Source: DASXAI01 sp963728985 (lineage in GTDB: Bacteria; Actinomycetota; Acidimicrobiia; Acidimicrobiales; Ilumatobacteraceae). Taken from it: a stretch of 64,000 bases of DNA. The translations under genes were made by a program, and so were the position numbers. Positions 50,722 to 59,933 of this stretch are shown piece by piece. The stretch is taken from NCBI GenBank assembly GCA_963728985.1, contig CAVSME010000006.1:434001-498000 (forward strand). Direction: 5' to 3'. Position 1 is the stretch's first letter. Every line of letters begins with the position of its first letter. Under the pieces are notes generated by a model that was not told the origin of the DNA, did no database searches, and saw only the letters and a program-made list of their open reading frames with translations.

Positions 50722-52227
50722 ATGGTCACGATGATCGATCCGCTGCGGCGCGCCGTGCAGGTGGCCGCCAAGCACGAGGCCGTCACGTGCGGCGACGTGA
50801 CGCTGTCGTACGACGAGACGTGGGATCGCTGCTGCCGCCTGGTGGGTGGGCTGCGGGCCCTCGGCCTCCGCCCGGGCGACCGCGTAGCTGTGGTCGGGCC
50901 CAACTGCCATCGCTACGTGGAGCTGTACCAAGCCGTGCCCGGCGGTGGGATGGTGCTGGTGCCGCTCAACCAGCGCCACACGGAGAGCGAGCTGCGTTAC
51001 GCCCTCGAGGACTCAGGTGCGCGCGTGCTGTTCGCCGGTCGCGACATCGGCGATCTCGGCGACTGCGTCGAGCACGTGATCGACATGGACGCCGGGTACG
51101 AGGCGCTGCTGGCCGCCGCCTCGCCGGTCGATCTCCCGAGCGGTGACGAGAACGCCCTCGCCGGCCTCTTCTACACCGGGGGGACGACGGGTGCCGCCAA
51201 GGGCGTGATGCTCACGCATCGAAACCTCGTAGCCAACGCCATGAACTTCCAAGCGTTCCTGCCGTTCCGTCCGGAGACGTGCTGGCTGATCGTCGCGCCG
51301 CTGTTCCATGCCGCGGGATCGGTCGCGGTGCTGGCGATGTCGTGGCACGGCGGGCGCCAGGTCGTGCTGCCGGCATTCGACCCGGGCGCCGCCCTCGACC
51401 TGATCGCGCAGCACGGCGTGACCGACACGTTGGTGGTGCCCACGATGCTGGCCGCCATGAACGACGAGCAGGCCGCCCGACCTCGTGACGTCGGCTCATT
51501 GCGCACGATCAGCCATGGCGGCTCGCCCATCGCCACCGAGACGCTGCGGCGGGCCCACGCCGCCTTCCCCACCACCGAGCTCGTGCACATCTACGGTGCC
51601 ACCGAGCTGTCGCCGATCGCCACGACGATGCGGAACGAGGAGCGCTGGCTCGACACGCCGCGCATCCGCTCGTGCGGGCAGCCGGCCGTCGGGGTCGAGA
51701 TCGGCATCCTGACGCCCGACGGCGCGCCGGCGGCGCCAGGCGAGGTCGGTGAGGTGGCGGCGCGAGGCGACAACGTGATGGCCGGCTACTGGAACAAGCC
51801 CGGCCCGACGGCCGATGCGCTGGCCGGCGGTTGGTACCACACGGGCGACCTCGGCTACCTCGACGACGAGGCGTTCCTGTACCTGGTCGACCGGGCCAAG
51901 GACATGATCGTGACCGGCGGCGAGAACGTGTACAGCACCGAGGTGGAAGACGTCCTCTACCGCCATCCCGCGGTGTTGGAGGCGGCGGTGTTCGCCGTAC
52001 CCGACGAGCGCTGGGGCGAGGCGGTGCATGCTGTCGTCGTGCTCCGCTCGGCGGTGACCGAGGCCGAGCTGGCTGTGCACTGCCGCGAGGAGATCGCCGG
52101 ATACAAGGTGCCCAAGCGCATCGAGCTGCGGGAGGAGCCGCTGCCAAAGTCGGGCGCGGGGAAGGTGCTCAAGCGCGAGCTGCGCGAGCCCTACTGGCAG
52201 GGCCGCGAGGCGCGGGTGGGCGGGTGA
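50722..52227 (+). CDS. AMP-forming acyl-CoA ligase, first gene of DpgC-like operon
   Basis: 501 residues. The adenylate-forming motifs are complete: FYTGGTTGAAKGVMLTHRNL, HIYGATELSPIAT, GWYHTGDLGYLDD, VDRAKDMIVTGGENVYSTEV and the catalytic Lys in PKSGAGKVLKRELR. The best functional guess is activation of an (aryl)acetic acid to its CoA thioester, because the following gene is a DpgC-like arylacetyl-CoA dioxygenase; this is inference from context. The next start overlaps its stop by four bases. ATG 50722 fits the family start (MIDPLRRAVQVAAKHEA). No regulator is adjacent; the 109 bases upstream may hold the promoter. Confidence 0.9.
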   Translation: MVTMIDPLRRAVQVAAKHEAVTCGDVTLSYDETWDRCCRLVGGLRALGLRPGDRVAVVGPNCHRYVELYQAVPGGGMVLVPLNQRHTESELRYALEDSGARVLFAGRDIGDLGDCVEHVIDMDAGYEALLAAASPVDLPSGDENALAGLFYTGGTTGAAKGVMLTHRNLVANAMNFQAFLPFRPETCWLIVAPLFHAAGSVAVLAMSWHGGRQVVLPAFDPGAALDLIAQHGVTDTLVVPTMLAAMNDEQAARPRDVGSLRTISHGGSPIATETLRRAHAAFPTTELVHIYGATELSPIATTMRNEERWLDTPRIRSCGQPAVGVEIGILTPDGAPAAPGEVGEVAARGDNVMAGYWNKPGPTADALAGGWYHTGDLGYLDDEAFLYLVDRAKDMIVTGGENVYSTEVEDVLYRHPAVLEAAVFAVPDERWGEAVHAVVVLRSAVTEAELAVHCREEIAGYKVPKRIELREEPLPKSGAGKVLKRELREPYWQGREARVGG

Positions 52228-53405
52228 TCGATCGGCCCGAGCGTGAGGCGCACCTGCGCGCCCACGTCGAGGCGATCTACGACGGACTGACGAACGGCGG
52301 CCGCCGCTACCTCCGCGTGGCCGAGCTGGTGACGGCAGCTTCCGCCGGCCATCCCGATCTGCTCCCCAGCGCCGAGGACATGGCCGCCGAACGGGACCGG
52401 CTCCAGAAGGACAAGTCGGGCCTCGAGATCGACCAGGGCATCTTCGTCGCCCACGTCCTCGCCAACCCCCGTACCGGCAGTCACCTCCTCCATGCGATGG
52501 CTCAGCCTCGACCCGAAGCGCACGAGTGCCTGGCCGATCTGCAGCGCACCGGCACGGCCGACCTCGGGCCGATGCGGGTCGATCGGGTCGGGTCGGTCGG
52601 GTACGTGACGATCCAGAACCACGGCGCCCTCAACGCCGAAGACGACGACTCGACCCAGGCGCTGGAGCTGGCCATCGACCTGGTCCTGCTCGACGACGCC
52701 ATCGACGTCGGCGTGCTCCGGGGCGGGCCGGCCACGCATCCGAAGTACGCCGGGCACCGCATCTTCGGCGCCGGCGTCAACCTGACCCACCTGTACCAGG
52801 GCAAGATCTCGCTGATCGAGTTCATGATCGAGCGCGAGCTGGGTCCGGTGACGAAGATGTACCGCGGTCATTCGCTCGGCCCGCCGGACCCCGATGGGGA
52901 CGAGGGCGAGCGGCGGGAGAAGCCGTGGATCGCCGCGGTCGAGACGTTCGCCATCGGCGGCGCCTGCCAGTTCCTGCTCGTGATGGACCGGGTGATCGCC
53001 GAGCGGGCCTCGTACTTCAACCTGCCCGCTCGCAAGGAGGGCATCATCCCCGGCGCCGCCAACCTGCGCCTGCCGCGGCTCGTGGGCGAGCGCACCAGCC
53101 GCCACGCCATCTTCTTCAACCGCGACTTCCCCGCCGACAGCCCCGAGGGCCGTCTCCTGGCCGACGAGGTGGTCGAGCCCGCCGACATCGACGCCGCCAT
53201 CGAGAGCGCCGCCGCCGAGCTGATGAGCGCCGGCGCGATCAGCCTGGTGGCCAACCGGCGGGCGCTGCGGGCGGGGCAGGAGCCGCTCGACCTGTTCCGC
53301 CGCTACATGAGCACCTACGCCCGTGAGCAAGCGCGCTGCCTCTACAGCCCGGCCCTGATCGCCAACCTCGAGCGCAACTGGGACGCGGCGCGGCGGGCCG
53401 GATGA
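52224..53405 (+). CDS. DpgC-like cofactor-independent dioxygenase (crotonase fold)
   Basis: 393 residues from GTG 52224, overlapping the ligase stop (GTGA). Residues 1-110 form a helical N-terminal domain as in DpgC. The crotonase core contains HPKYAG (172-177), FGAGVNLTHLYQGKISLIEF (181-200), KPWIAAVETFAIGGACQFLL (233-252) and ARKEGIIPGAANLRLPRLVG. These follow the pattern I recall for 3,5-dihydroxyphenylacetyl-CoA 1,2-dioxygenase of vancomycin-type biosynthesis, including the Gln of FAIGGxxQ. DpgC uses O2 without metal or cofactor to make an arylglyoxylate and free CoA. No NRPS or DpgA/B/D gene is nearby, so the role is probably catabolic. Confidence 0.85.
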   Translation: MIDRPEREAHLRAHVEAIYDGLTNGGRRYLRVAELVTAASAGHPDLLPSAEDMAAERDRLQKDKSGLEIDQGIFVAHVLANPRTGSHLLHAMAQPRPEAHECLADLQRTGTADLGPMRVDRVGSVGYVTIQNHGALNAEDDDSTQALELAIDLVLLDDAIDVGVLRGGPATHPKYAGHRIFGAGVNLTHLYQGKISLIEFMIERELGPVTKMYRGHSLGPPDPDGDEGERREKPWIAAVETFAIGGACQFLLVMDRVIAERASYFNLPARKEGIIPGAANLRLPRLVGERTSRHAIFFNRDFPADSPEGRLLADEVVEPADIDAAIESAAAELMSAGAISLVANRRALRAGQEPLDLFRRYMSTYAREQARCLYSPALIANLERNWDAARRAG

Positions 53406-54994
53406 GCGACGCCCTCTCCGTCCGGGCCGCCACCCATGCGCTGCTGCGAGAGCTCGGGATGACCACCCTCTTCGGCAACCCGGGCTCGACCGAGCTGCGC
53501 TTCTTCGACGGCCTGCCCGCCGACTTCCGCTACGTGCTCGCCCTCCAGGAGTCGTCGGCGGTCGCCATGGCCGACGGGTTCGCGCAGGCGTCCCGCCGGG
53601 CCGCGTTCGTCAACCTGCACAGTGCCGTAGGCGTCGGTCACGCGCTCGGCAGCGTGTTCACGGCCATGCGCAACGCCACGCCGCTCGTGCTCACGGCGGG
53701 CCAGCAGACGAGGGCGATGCTGCCGACGGAACCGTTCCTGTTCGCCGAGGATGCCGCCAGCTTCCCGAAGCCCTACGTGAAGTGGAGCGCCGAGCCCGCT
53801 CGCGCCGAGGATGTTCCCGCCGCGCTGGCGCGGGCGTACCACGTGGCCATGCAGCGACCGACCGGTCCCGTCCTCGTGTCGATCCCCGAAGACGACTGGG
53901 AGGTGGAGACCGAGGCCGTCGTGGTGCGGCAGGTGGCGGGGGAGTACGTGGGCGATCGGAGCGCGCTGGCGGCGGTGGCGTCGGCGCTGGCCCGCGCCGA
54001 GCGGCCGGCCGTCGTGGTCGGGCCGGGCGTCGATCGCGACGACGCCGGGGCGGTGGTGGTCGCGCTGGTCGAGCGGGTCGGGGCGGCGGTGTGGGTGAGC
54101 CCGCTGTCGAGCCGATGCAGCTTTCCCGAGACCCATCCGGCTTTCACCGGCTTCCTCACCCCGCAGCGCTCCCGGTTGCGGGAGCAACTCGCGCCGTACG
54201 ACGTGGTGGTCGTGCTGGGCGCACCGGCCTTCACCTACCACGTGCACGCCGACGGTCCGGTCGTGGTCGACGGCACCCAGCTGTTCCAGCTGGTCGACGA
54301 CCCCGCCATGGCGGCATGGGCGCCGACGGGCACCGCCGTGATCACGACGATGCGGGCCGGGGTGGCGGCAGTCCTCGAGGCGCTGCCGACTGATCTGGCC
54401 GGGCCCGCGCTCGGTGGTCGTGGGCCTCGCGTGGTCGCGGCCGCGTCGGCGCCGATGACGGGGGCCTACGTGCTCCACGTGCTGGCCGGCCTCCTGCCCG
54501 CCGATGCCATGGTGGTGGAAGAAGCGCCGTCGCACCGCAACGCCATGCACGAGCACCTGCCCATCCGCCGGGTCGGCGGCTTCGCCGCGGGTGCCAGCGG
54601 GGGCCTCGGCTGGGCGCTGCCCGCCGCCGTGGGTTGGGCCCTCGGCGATCCGGGGCGGCGGGTCGTGTGCCTGCTCGGCGACGGCTCCAGCCTCTACTCG
54701 ATCCAGGCACTCTGGACGGCGGCTCAGCACCGGCTGCCGGTGACGGTGCTCGTGCTGAACAACGGCGGGTACGGCGCCCTCAAGGCCCTCGGCTTGGCGA
54801 TGGGGATCGAGCAGCCACCGGGGGTCGATCTGCCGGGGCTGGATTTAGTTGCGATTGCAAGGGGTTTCGGCTGCCAGGCCTCCCGAGTGGAAGCGGCCGC
54901 GGATCTGGGCGATGCGTTGAGCGCGGCGCTAGCCAGCAGCGGGCCGGCGCTCCTCGACATCACCGTCGACGCCACCATCGAGCGGCTCTACTGA
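53402..54994 (+). CDS. mdlC: Benzoylformate decarboxylase-like ThDP enzyme
   Basis: 530 residues, ATG overlapping the DpgC-like stop (ATGA). Residues matching those of Pseudomonas MdlC are in place: Ser29 (FGNPGSTEL), Glu50 (LALQESSA), His73 (NLHSAVG) and His280 (APAFTYHVHADG). The ThDP-binding motif is LLGDGSSLYSIQALWTAAQH with NNGGYGAL. Expected reaction: non-oxidative decarboxylation of an arylglyoxylate to an aryl aldehyde and CO2. The DpgC-like upstream enzyme would make exactly that substrate class, and the ligase its precursor. Length and motifs are normal. The 3' end overlaps the convergent cytochrome b gene by 66 bases. Confidence 0.9.
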   Translation: MSDALSVRAATHALLRELGMTTLFGNPGSTELRFFDGLPADFRYVLALQESSAVAMADGFAQASRRAAFVNLHSAVGVGHALGSVFTAMRNATPLVLTAGQQTRAMLPTEPFLFAEDAASFPKPYVKWSAEPARAEDVPAALARAYHVAMQRPTGPVLVSIPEDDWEVETEAVVVRQVAGEYVGDRSALAAVASALARAERPAVVVGPGVDRDDAGAVVVALVERVGAAVWVSPLSSRCSFPETHPAFTGFLTPQRSRLREQLAPYDVVVVLGAPAFTYHVHADGPVVVDGTQLFQLVDDPAMAAWAPTGTAVITTMRAGVAAVLEALPTDLAGPALGGRGPRVVAAASAPMTGAYVLHVLAGLLPADAMVVEEAPSHRNAMHEHLPIRRVGGFAAGASGGLGWALPAAVGWALGDPGRRVVCLLGDGSSLYSIQALWTAAQHRLPVTVLVLNNGGYGALKALGLAMGIEQPPGVDLPGLDLVAIARGFGCQASRVEAAADLGDALSAALASSGPALLDITVDATIERLY

Positions 54995-55612
54995 GTGGCG
55001 AGAACCAGCGAGCCAGCCGGGCCTTGCCCGTGCCGCCCAGGACTCGGGCACGCGACCGTGGATCATGGCGGCGCGGGGCTCGGGCTCCTCGAACGCCTTC
55101 AGCACGTGCCCGATCGTGAGCACCACCAGGACCAGGTAGGCCCAGTCGTGCACGAACGTGGCCCCGGTGCGCCAGTCGTCCGGGAACGGCTTGTTCCAGT
55201 GCATGATCGCCCCGGTCAGCAGCTGCACGGCGAAGGCGCCGCCGAACAGGGCGGTCACCAGCTTCTGGCCACCGTTGAACTTCCCCGCTGGCACCGGGCG
55301 CTCGGCCCGGTTGCGGCGGCGGCGGAACCAGCCCGCGTCCGTCTCGTCCCAGCGACCGAGCTCCACCAGGTCGCGCCGCAGGTGCCGGCCGGCTCGACCG
55401 GCGACCAGGCCGAGCAGCAGCGGCACCGGCAGCAGGAGCCCGGCCACCACGTGGATCGTGTTCAACGTGCCCCGCCGGCCGATCACCGCGGACAGCGTCG
55501 GCACGTACAGGATCGTGCCCGTCGCCACGAGCACCAGGGCCAGCGCCGCCGTCGCCCAGTGCACGACCCGAGTGAGCCCGTCGAAGCGCACGATCCACTT
55601 GTCGTCGCTCAT
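54929..55612 (-). CDS. Cytochrome b561-type membrane subunit
   Basis: 227 residues from ATG 55612, which overlaps the stop of the molybdopterin gene upstream (ATGA). Four hydrophobic segments: HWATAALALVLVATGTILYV, LNTIHVVAGLLLPVPLLLGL, ALFGGAFAVQLLTGAI and FVHDWAYLVLVVLTIGHVLK. Histidines suited to haem b ligation are in VVHWATA, TIHVVAG, FVHDWA and IGHVLKA. It is probably the membrane electron carrier for the molybdopterin enzyme, as in formate dehydrogenase gamma or YedZ-type pairs. Its C-terminal tail overlaps the decarboxylase gene. Confidence 0.87.
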   Translation of the reverse strand: MSDDKWIVRFDGLTRVVHWATAALALVLVATGTILYVPTLSAVIGRRGTLNTIHVVAGLLLPVPLLLGLVAGRAGRHLRRDLVELGRWDETDAGWFRRRRNRAERPVPAGKFNGGQKLVTALFGGAFAVQLLTGAIMHWNKPFPDDWRTGATFVHDWAYLVLVVLTIGHVLKAFEEPEPRAAMIHGRVPESWAARARPGWLAGSRHSVEPLDGGVDGDVEERRPAAG

Positions 55613-56334
55613 GTCGGGTCTTCCTGACCGCCGTTGCTGCTGCCGACCCAGGCGTCCCGGTCGAACCCCCGCTGCTCCCAGTAGCCGGTGTCGTCGTCGA
55701 GTGCCGTCACCACCTCGATCCGCTCCAGCCACTTCAGCGACTTGTAGCCGTACATGGGCGCCACGTAGAGCCGAGCGGGACCGCCGTGCTGACGCCCGAG
55801 CGGTTCGCCTTGCAGGGTGTGGGCCACGAGCACGTCGTCGCGGCGCGCCTGATCGAGCGACAGCGTCTCGGTGTAGGTGCCGTCGAAGCTGTGGAGCACC
55901 ACATGGGTGGCACCCGGCCCCACACCGGCCTCGTCGAGCACGTCCCGCAACCGCACGCCCACCCAGTCGACGTCGTCCACCCGCCAGCCGGTGACGCATT
56001 GGAAGTCGCGGCGCAGCGCCGTCTGGGGCAGGCGGGTGCGCAGGTCGGCCAGCGTGAGGATCGCCGGGCCGGCCACGGCGCCGTCGACCGTGAGCCGGTA
56101 CTCGGCGTCGGTCCGGCGGGGGAGCGAGCCGGTGACGGAGTAGATGCGGAACCGCCCCGCCGCCGGGATCAGGTCGGACAGCCCGGTGGGGTCGTGGATC
56201 GTGATCGGCAGCAGCCAGCGAGCCGTGGTGCTCTGGACGCGGGCGCCGAACAGGACGCCGAGGGCACCGAGGCCGATCGAGCCGAGCAGGACGCGCCGCC
56301 CGATGGGCTTGCCACGGGGCGCGTCGTCAGTCAC
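55609..56334 (-). CDS. Sulfite oxidase-like molybdopterin oxidoreductase (MsrP/YedY type)
   Basis: 241 residues from GTG 56334. An N-terminal twin-arginine-like signal (PIGRRVLLGSIGLGALGVLFGA) is consistent with Tat export of a folded Moco enzyme. The molybdenum-ligand Cys is in DFQCVTGWRVDDVDWVGVRL, followed by the family motifs HSFDGTYTETLSLDQA and GGPARLYVAPMYGYKSLKW. The length fits the small single-domain members. The substrate is not certain: methionine sulfoxide, an S/N-oxide or sulfite are possibilities. Expressed with the cytochrome b561-type gene (four-base overlap). Confidence 0.88.
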   Translation of the reverse strand: MTDDAPRGKPIGRRVLLGSIGLGALGVLFGARVQSTTARWLLPITIHDPTGLSDLIPAAGRFRIYSVTGSLPRRTDAEYRLTVDGAVAGPAILTLADLRTRLPQTALRRDFQCVTGWRVDDVDWVGVRLRDVLDEAGVGPGATHVVLHSFDGTYTETLSLDQARRDDVLVAHTLQGEPLGRQHGGPARLYVAPMYGYKSLKWLERIEVVTALDDDTGYWEQRGFDRDAWVGSSNGGQEDPT

Positions 56335-56403
56335 TGCATCACAGTCTTCCGTGCGGCGGCGCCGTTGCACCGGCGCCGCCGGCAGCGGCGGTAGGGTGCG
56401 CGG

Positions 56404-56796
56404 ATGGGCACGGATCGCCCGACGCAGCGCGAGGTGTCGGAAGCAACGGCGGCGGCCGAGGCGGCGATGCGCCCGCAGCGGGTGCCGGTGAACGTCTACG
56501 AGACGCCCGCCGCCCTGGTGATCCTGGCTCCGCTGCCGGCCGTGACCCCCCGCGACGTGAACATCGAGGTCGAGCCTGGTCACCTCCGGTTCTGGGCCCA
56601 CCTGCGCAGCGCCGGGCTCCGCCCGATGCTCGTCCAGGAGTGGGAGTACGGCGGCTACGAGCGTGAGGTCGACCTGCCCGACGGGTTCGGCGCCGGCGTC
56701 GAGGCCACCCTCACCAACGGCCAGCTGGTCATCCGGGTCCTGCGGGGCGTTCCCGTCGAGGCGCTGCGGGTGCAGCCGACGGTCCGTACTTCCTGA
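56404..56796 (+). CDS. Hsp20/alpha-crystallin family protein
   Basis: 130 residues, ATG 56404. An alpha-crystallin domain fills residues 28-115: VPVNVYETPAALVILAPLP, DVNIEVEPGHLRFWAHLRSA, EYGGYEREVDLPDGFGA and LTNGQLVIRVLRG. The usual C-terminal IxI motif is not evident. It is a small heat-shock-like chaperone by fold. The gene is divergent from the molybdopterin gene, with 69 bases between starts. No HspR or CIRCE-type operator was recognised upstream. Confidence 0.85.
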   Translation: MGTDRPTQREVSEATAAAEAAMRPQRVPVNVYETPAALVILAPLPAVTPRDVNIEVEPGHLRFWAHLRSAGLRPMLVQEWEYGGYEREVDLPDGFGAGVEATLTNGQLVIRVLRGVPVEALRVQPTVRTS

Positions 56797-56816
56797 CCGG
56801 CTGATCCGGGACACGA

Positions 56817-59652
56817 GTGGCATCCATCCGGTGCGCGTGGGGGCACGTGCACGACACGGTCGCCGAGGTGCGAGCCTGCGCCGCCGAGCACCGGGACGAC
56901 GCGCCGCCGGCGGAGCGCGAGCCCGAACCAGAACCCGAGCGTGACCGCAGCCCGGCCGCGCCCGCCCCACCCCCGGCCGGCACCGACTCGCTGCGCTTCG
57001 CCGGGCCGGAGTGGCTGGGCCGCGACGCCATCGTCGCTCCGGGCCAACCGGTACCCGAGCCGTGGGCGGCGGCGCCGGTCGTGCTCGTGGCCGACGTCCG
57101 CCGCCAACTCACCAGCGACGCGACCGCCGGCGTCCTCGCACCACTGTGGGAGCGCCGCCACGCCCGCCAGCGCACCGTGTTCGTCGTGGCCGATGAGCTC
57201 CCCGCGCCGGAAGTCCTGACCGGCCCGGCCTGGACCCACCCCGCCGCCCTGCTCCTCGCCACCGACGTCCTCGCCCACCTCGTGACGGCCAATGCCGTCG
57301 ACCTCCGCGCCGGGCCCTCGCCGTGGCCGTGGGCCGACCACGCCGTCGCCGCCGGTGCCCGCTGGGGTGGGCCGGCCGACGTGCTGCTCCCGGACGGCAC
57401 ACCGGCGTGGTGCGACGGCGGCCCGCCCACCTGGTTCCGGCCGGCCGCCACCGACGGCCACGCCGTGGTGCATCGCACCGCCATCGAGCGGGGAACCCTC
57501 ACGCCCCTCCTGCTCGTCGAGGACGACGCCCCCGACACCGCGCTCGACGCCGGACCAGGCGGCGGCCGTGACCCACGAGGGTGGCGCGGCGCGCGTCATC
57601 GCCCCGGCCGGGTCGGGCAAGACCCGCGTGCTCACCGCCCGGGCCCGCCACCTGCTCACGCACCGGCACGTCCCGGCGTCGGCCCTGTGCCTCGTGGCGT
57701 TCAACACGCGGGCCGCTGACGAGATCCGGGAGCGCACCAGCGATCTGCCCCGCCTGCACGTGCGCACGCTCAACGCCCTCGGGCTGGCCATCCTCGACGG
57801 CGCACCACCGTTCGGCCCCCGCCGGCGCGACCGCCGTCTCGACGTGCTGGCCGAGACCGACGTGCGCGCCATCCTCGACGCGCTGGTGACGCCGGCGCGA
57901 GCGGCCGGCACCGATCCCATCGCCACGTGGATCGCCGCGCTGGGCGACGTGCGGCTCCGGCTCCGCGACCCTGCGCTGGTCGAGGCCGACTACGGCGGCG
58001 ACGTCGACGGTCTGCCCGGCGTGGTCGAGCGCTACCGGGACCTCCTCGCCGAGCGCGGCGCGGTCGACTTCGACGAGCAGATCATCGCCAGCATCGAACT
58101 GCTGCTGCGCGACCCCGAGGCGCGCGCCACCGCGCAGCGGGCGTGCCGGTTCCTCCTCGTCGACGAGTTCCAGGATCTGGCGCCCGCCCACCTCCTGCTC
58201 CTGCGCCTGGTGGCCAGCCCGGAGCTGTCGGTCTTCGGGGTGGGTGACGACGACCAGACGATCTACGGCTTCTCGGGGGCGACGCCGGAGTGGCTGATCG
58301 GCTACGACGTCCTGTTCCCGGGCGCCGGCCACCACCCCCTCACGGTGAACTTCCGTTGCCCGCCCGACGTGGTGGCGGCGGCCGGACGGCTGCTCGTCCA
58401 CAACGTGCGCCGGGTAGCCAAGGAGATCGCGCCCGCCCGCGCCGAGCCCACCGGCCTCACCATCACCCGGGCCGAGGACGTGACGTCGGCCAGCGGTGCC
58501 AGCGTGAGTGCCGCCCTGGACGCCGGGGCGGCGCCGGCCGAGGTCGTGGTGCTGGCCCGCGTCAACTCGGCCCTTCTCGGACCGCAGGTCGAGCTGCGCC
58601 GGCTGGGCATCCCCGTGGTGCCGGCGGTCGGCCTCCCGTGGCTGCAGCGCACCGGCGTACGGGCCGCCCTGGCGTGGCTGCGCCTCGCCGGGTCGCGCCG
58701 GCTGGGCAGCGGCGACGTGGCCGAAGCGGCGCGGCGCCCATCGGCGGGACGGTCCCGCACCCTCGTGGGGTGGATGGCCGAGCAGGGCGACGTCGGCGCC
58801 CTGCGCGCCCTCGCCGGGCGGCTCAAGGCCGATCGCGACCGGGCCAAGGTGCTGAGCTTCGTCGACCTGCTCGGCCGGGTGACGGCCCGCGTCGACGGCA
58901 CCACCGAGGGCCTTGTCGCCGGTCTGGGCGTCCTGCGGGGTGCGGGTCTGGACGACACCCTCGATGCCCTCGATCGCTACCGGCGCGACCAGACCCGGTC
59001 GGCCCACCTCGACGACCTCGACAGCCTCGTCGATCTCGCTCGCCGGTGTCCCGATCCCGGTGCCTTCCCCGCGTGGCTGCGCTCCGAGCTGTCCCAGCCG
59101 GGTGACGACCACGGTGTGCGGCTCTCGACCGTGCACCGGGTGAAGGGTCTCGAGTGGCGCCACGTCGTGGTCCACGACGCCAGCGACTCGCTGTTCCCGC
59201 ACCGGCTGACGGTCGGCCAGGCCGCCCTCGAAGAGGAGCGGCGCGTCTTCCACGTGGCCATCACCCGGTGCCGTGAGACGTGCACAGTCGTGGCCCCGGC
59301 CGCGGCGGTGTCGCCGTTCGTGGCCGAGCTGGAGGGCGCCAGTCCGGCCATCGTGCTGCGCGCCGCATCAACGCCCACCGAGGCGCCGCCCCCCGCCCGC
59401 GCGGCCAACGCGGCGGCCGGCCCCCCGACCGAGCTGGAGCAGGCGTTGCGGACGTGGCGCACCGCGCAGGCCCGCCAGGAGGCCCGACCCCCGTTCGTGA
59501 TCCTCCACGACGCCACGCTGCGCGAGATCGCTGCACGGCGACCGGCCACGCTGTTCCAGCTGGGGGCGGTGCCCGGCATCGGCCCCGCCAAGCTCGAGCG
59601 CTACGGCGACGACATCCTGGCCGTCGTCGCTGCCGACGCCGGAAACACCTGA
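56817..59652 (+). pseudogene. UvrD/PcrA-type ATP-dependent helicase, frameshifted
   Basis: From GTG 56817 the frame encodes a small Cys/His N-terminus (RCAWGHVHDTVAEVRAC) and an N-terminal domain of about 245 residues. At 57549 one extra base shifts the frame; helicase domain then continues: Walker A IAPAGSGKTRVL, FNTRAADEIRERT, VDEFQDLAPAHL, GDDDQTIYGFSGA, RLSTVHRVKGLEWRHVVVHD, EERRVFHVAITRC, and a C-terminal HRDC domain (LREIAARRPATLFQLGAVPG). One continuous 944-residue protein results after correction. As it stands the gene is split directly before the ATP-binding motif. The product would unwind DNA 3'-5' in repair. Confidence 0.8.
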
Positions 59653-59688
59653 CGACACCGCACGGTGGGATGCCATCGTGGATCCACT

Positions 59689-59927
59689 GTGGACCTCGAC
59701 CGGCGGCGATCGCACGACGACGAGCACGGGTACGCGCGGTTGCCCGCCGCCTTCCCGACCGGCGCGGCAGCGGCCATGGCCGACGCCATCTGGACGGTGC
59801 TGGCCCGCCGCCACCACATCGGCACATCGACTGGCCGGCGCGCGGCGCGCCGGGCTCGCCGCTGCTGACGAAGTGGCTCGGCTTCGCGTCGGCCGTCGAA
59901 CCGGGCGGCGGGGAGGTGGCCCGCTGA
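59689..59927 (+). pseudogene. Gene remnant (phytanoyl-CoA dioxygenase-like start, unassigned end)
   Basis: From about 59689 one frame reads DLDRRRSHDDEHGYARLPAA, then FPTGAAAAMADAIWTVLARR, which resembles the start of phytanoyl-CoA dioxygenase-type proteins (GYxRLPGAF). It ends at 59868. A second frame to 59927 reads WPARGAPGSPLLTKWLGFAS followed by AVEPGGGEVAR, protein-like but unassigned. Each fragment is short; the middle is missing. I read this as a deleted remnant, with low confidence. Confidence 0.3.
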
Positions 59928-59933
59928 TCGCTG

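Noticed and set aside
50722..54994. Part of a glycopeptide (vancomycin-type) biosynthetic cluster
   Set aside because: No NRPS, DpgA type III PKS, DpgB/D or aminotransferase gene lies on either side; neighbours are a sigma factor and a redox pair.
41532..59652. Programmed +1 frameshifting as a regulated mechanism
   Set aside because: The four shift sites share no slippery codon, stop codon or downstream structure that I can see; error or decay is simpler.
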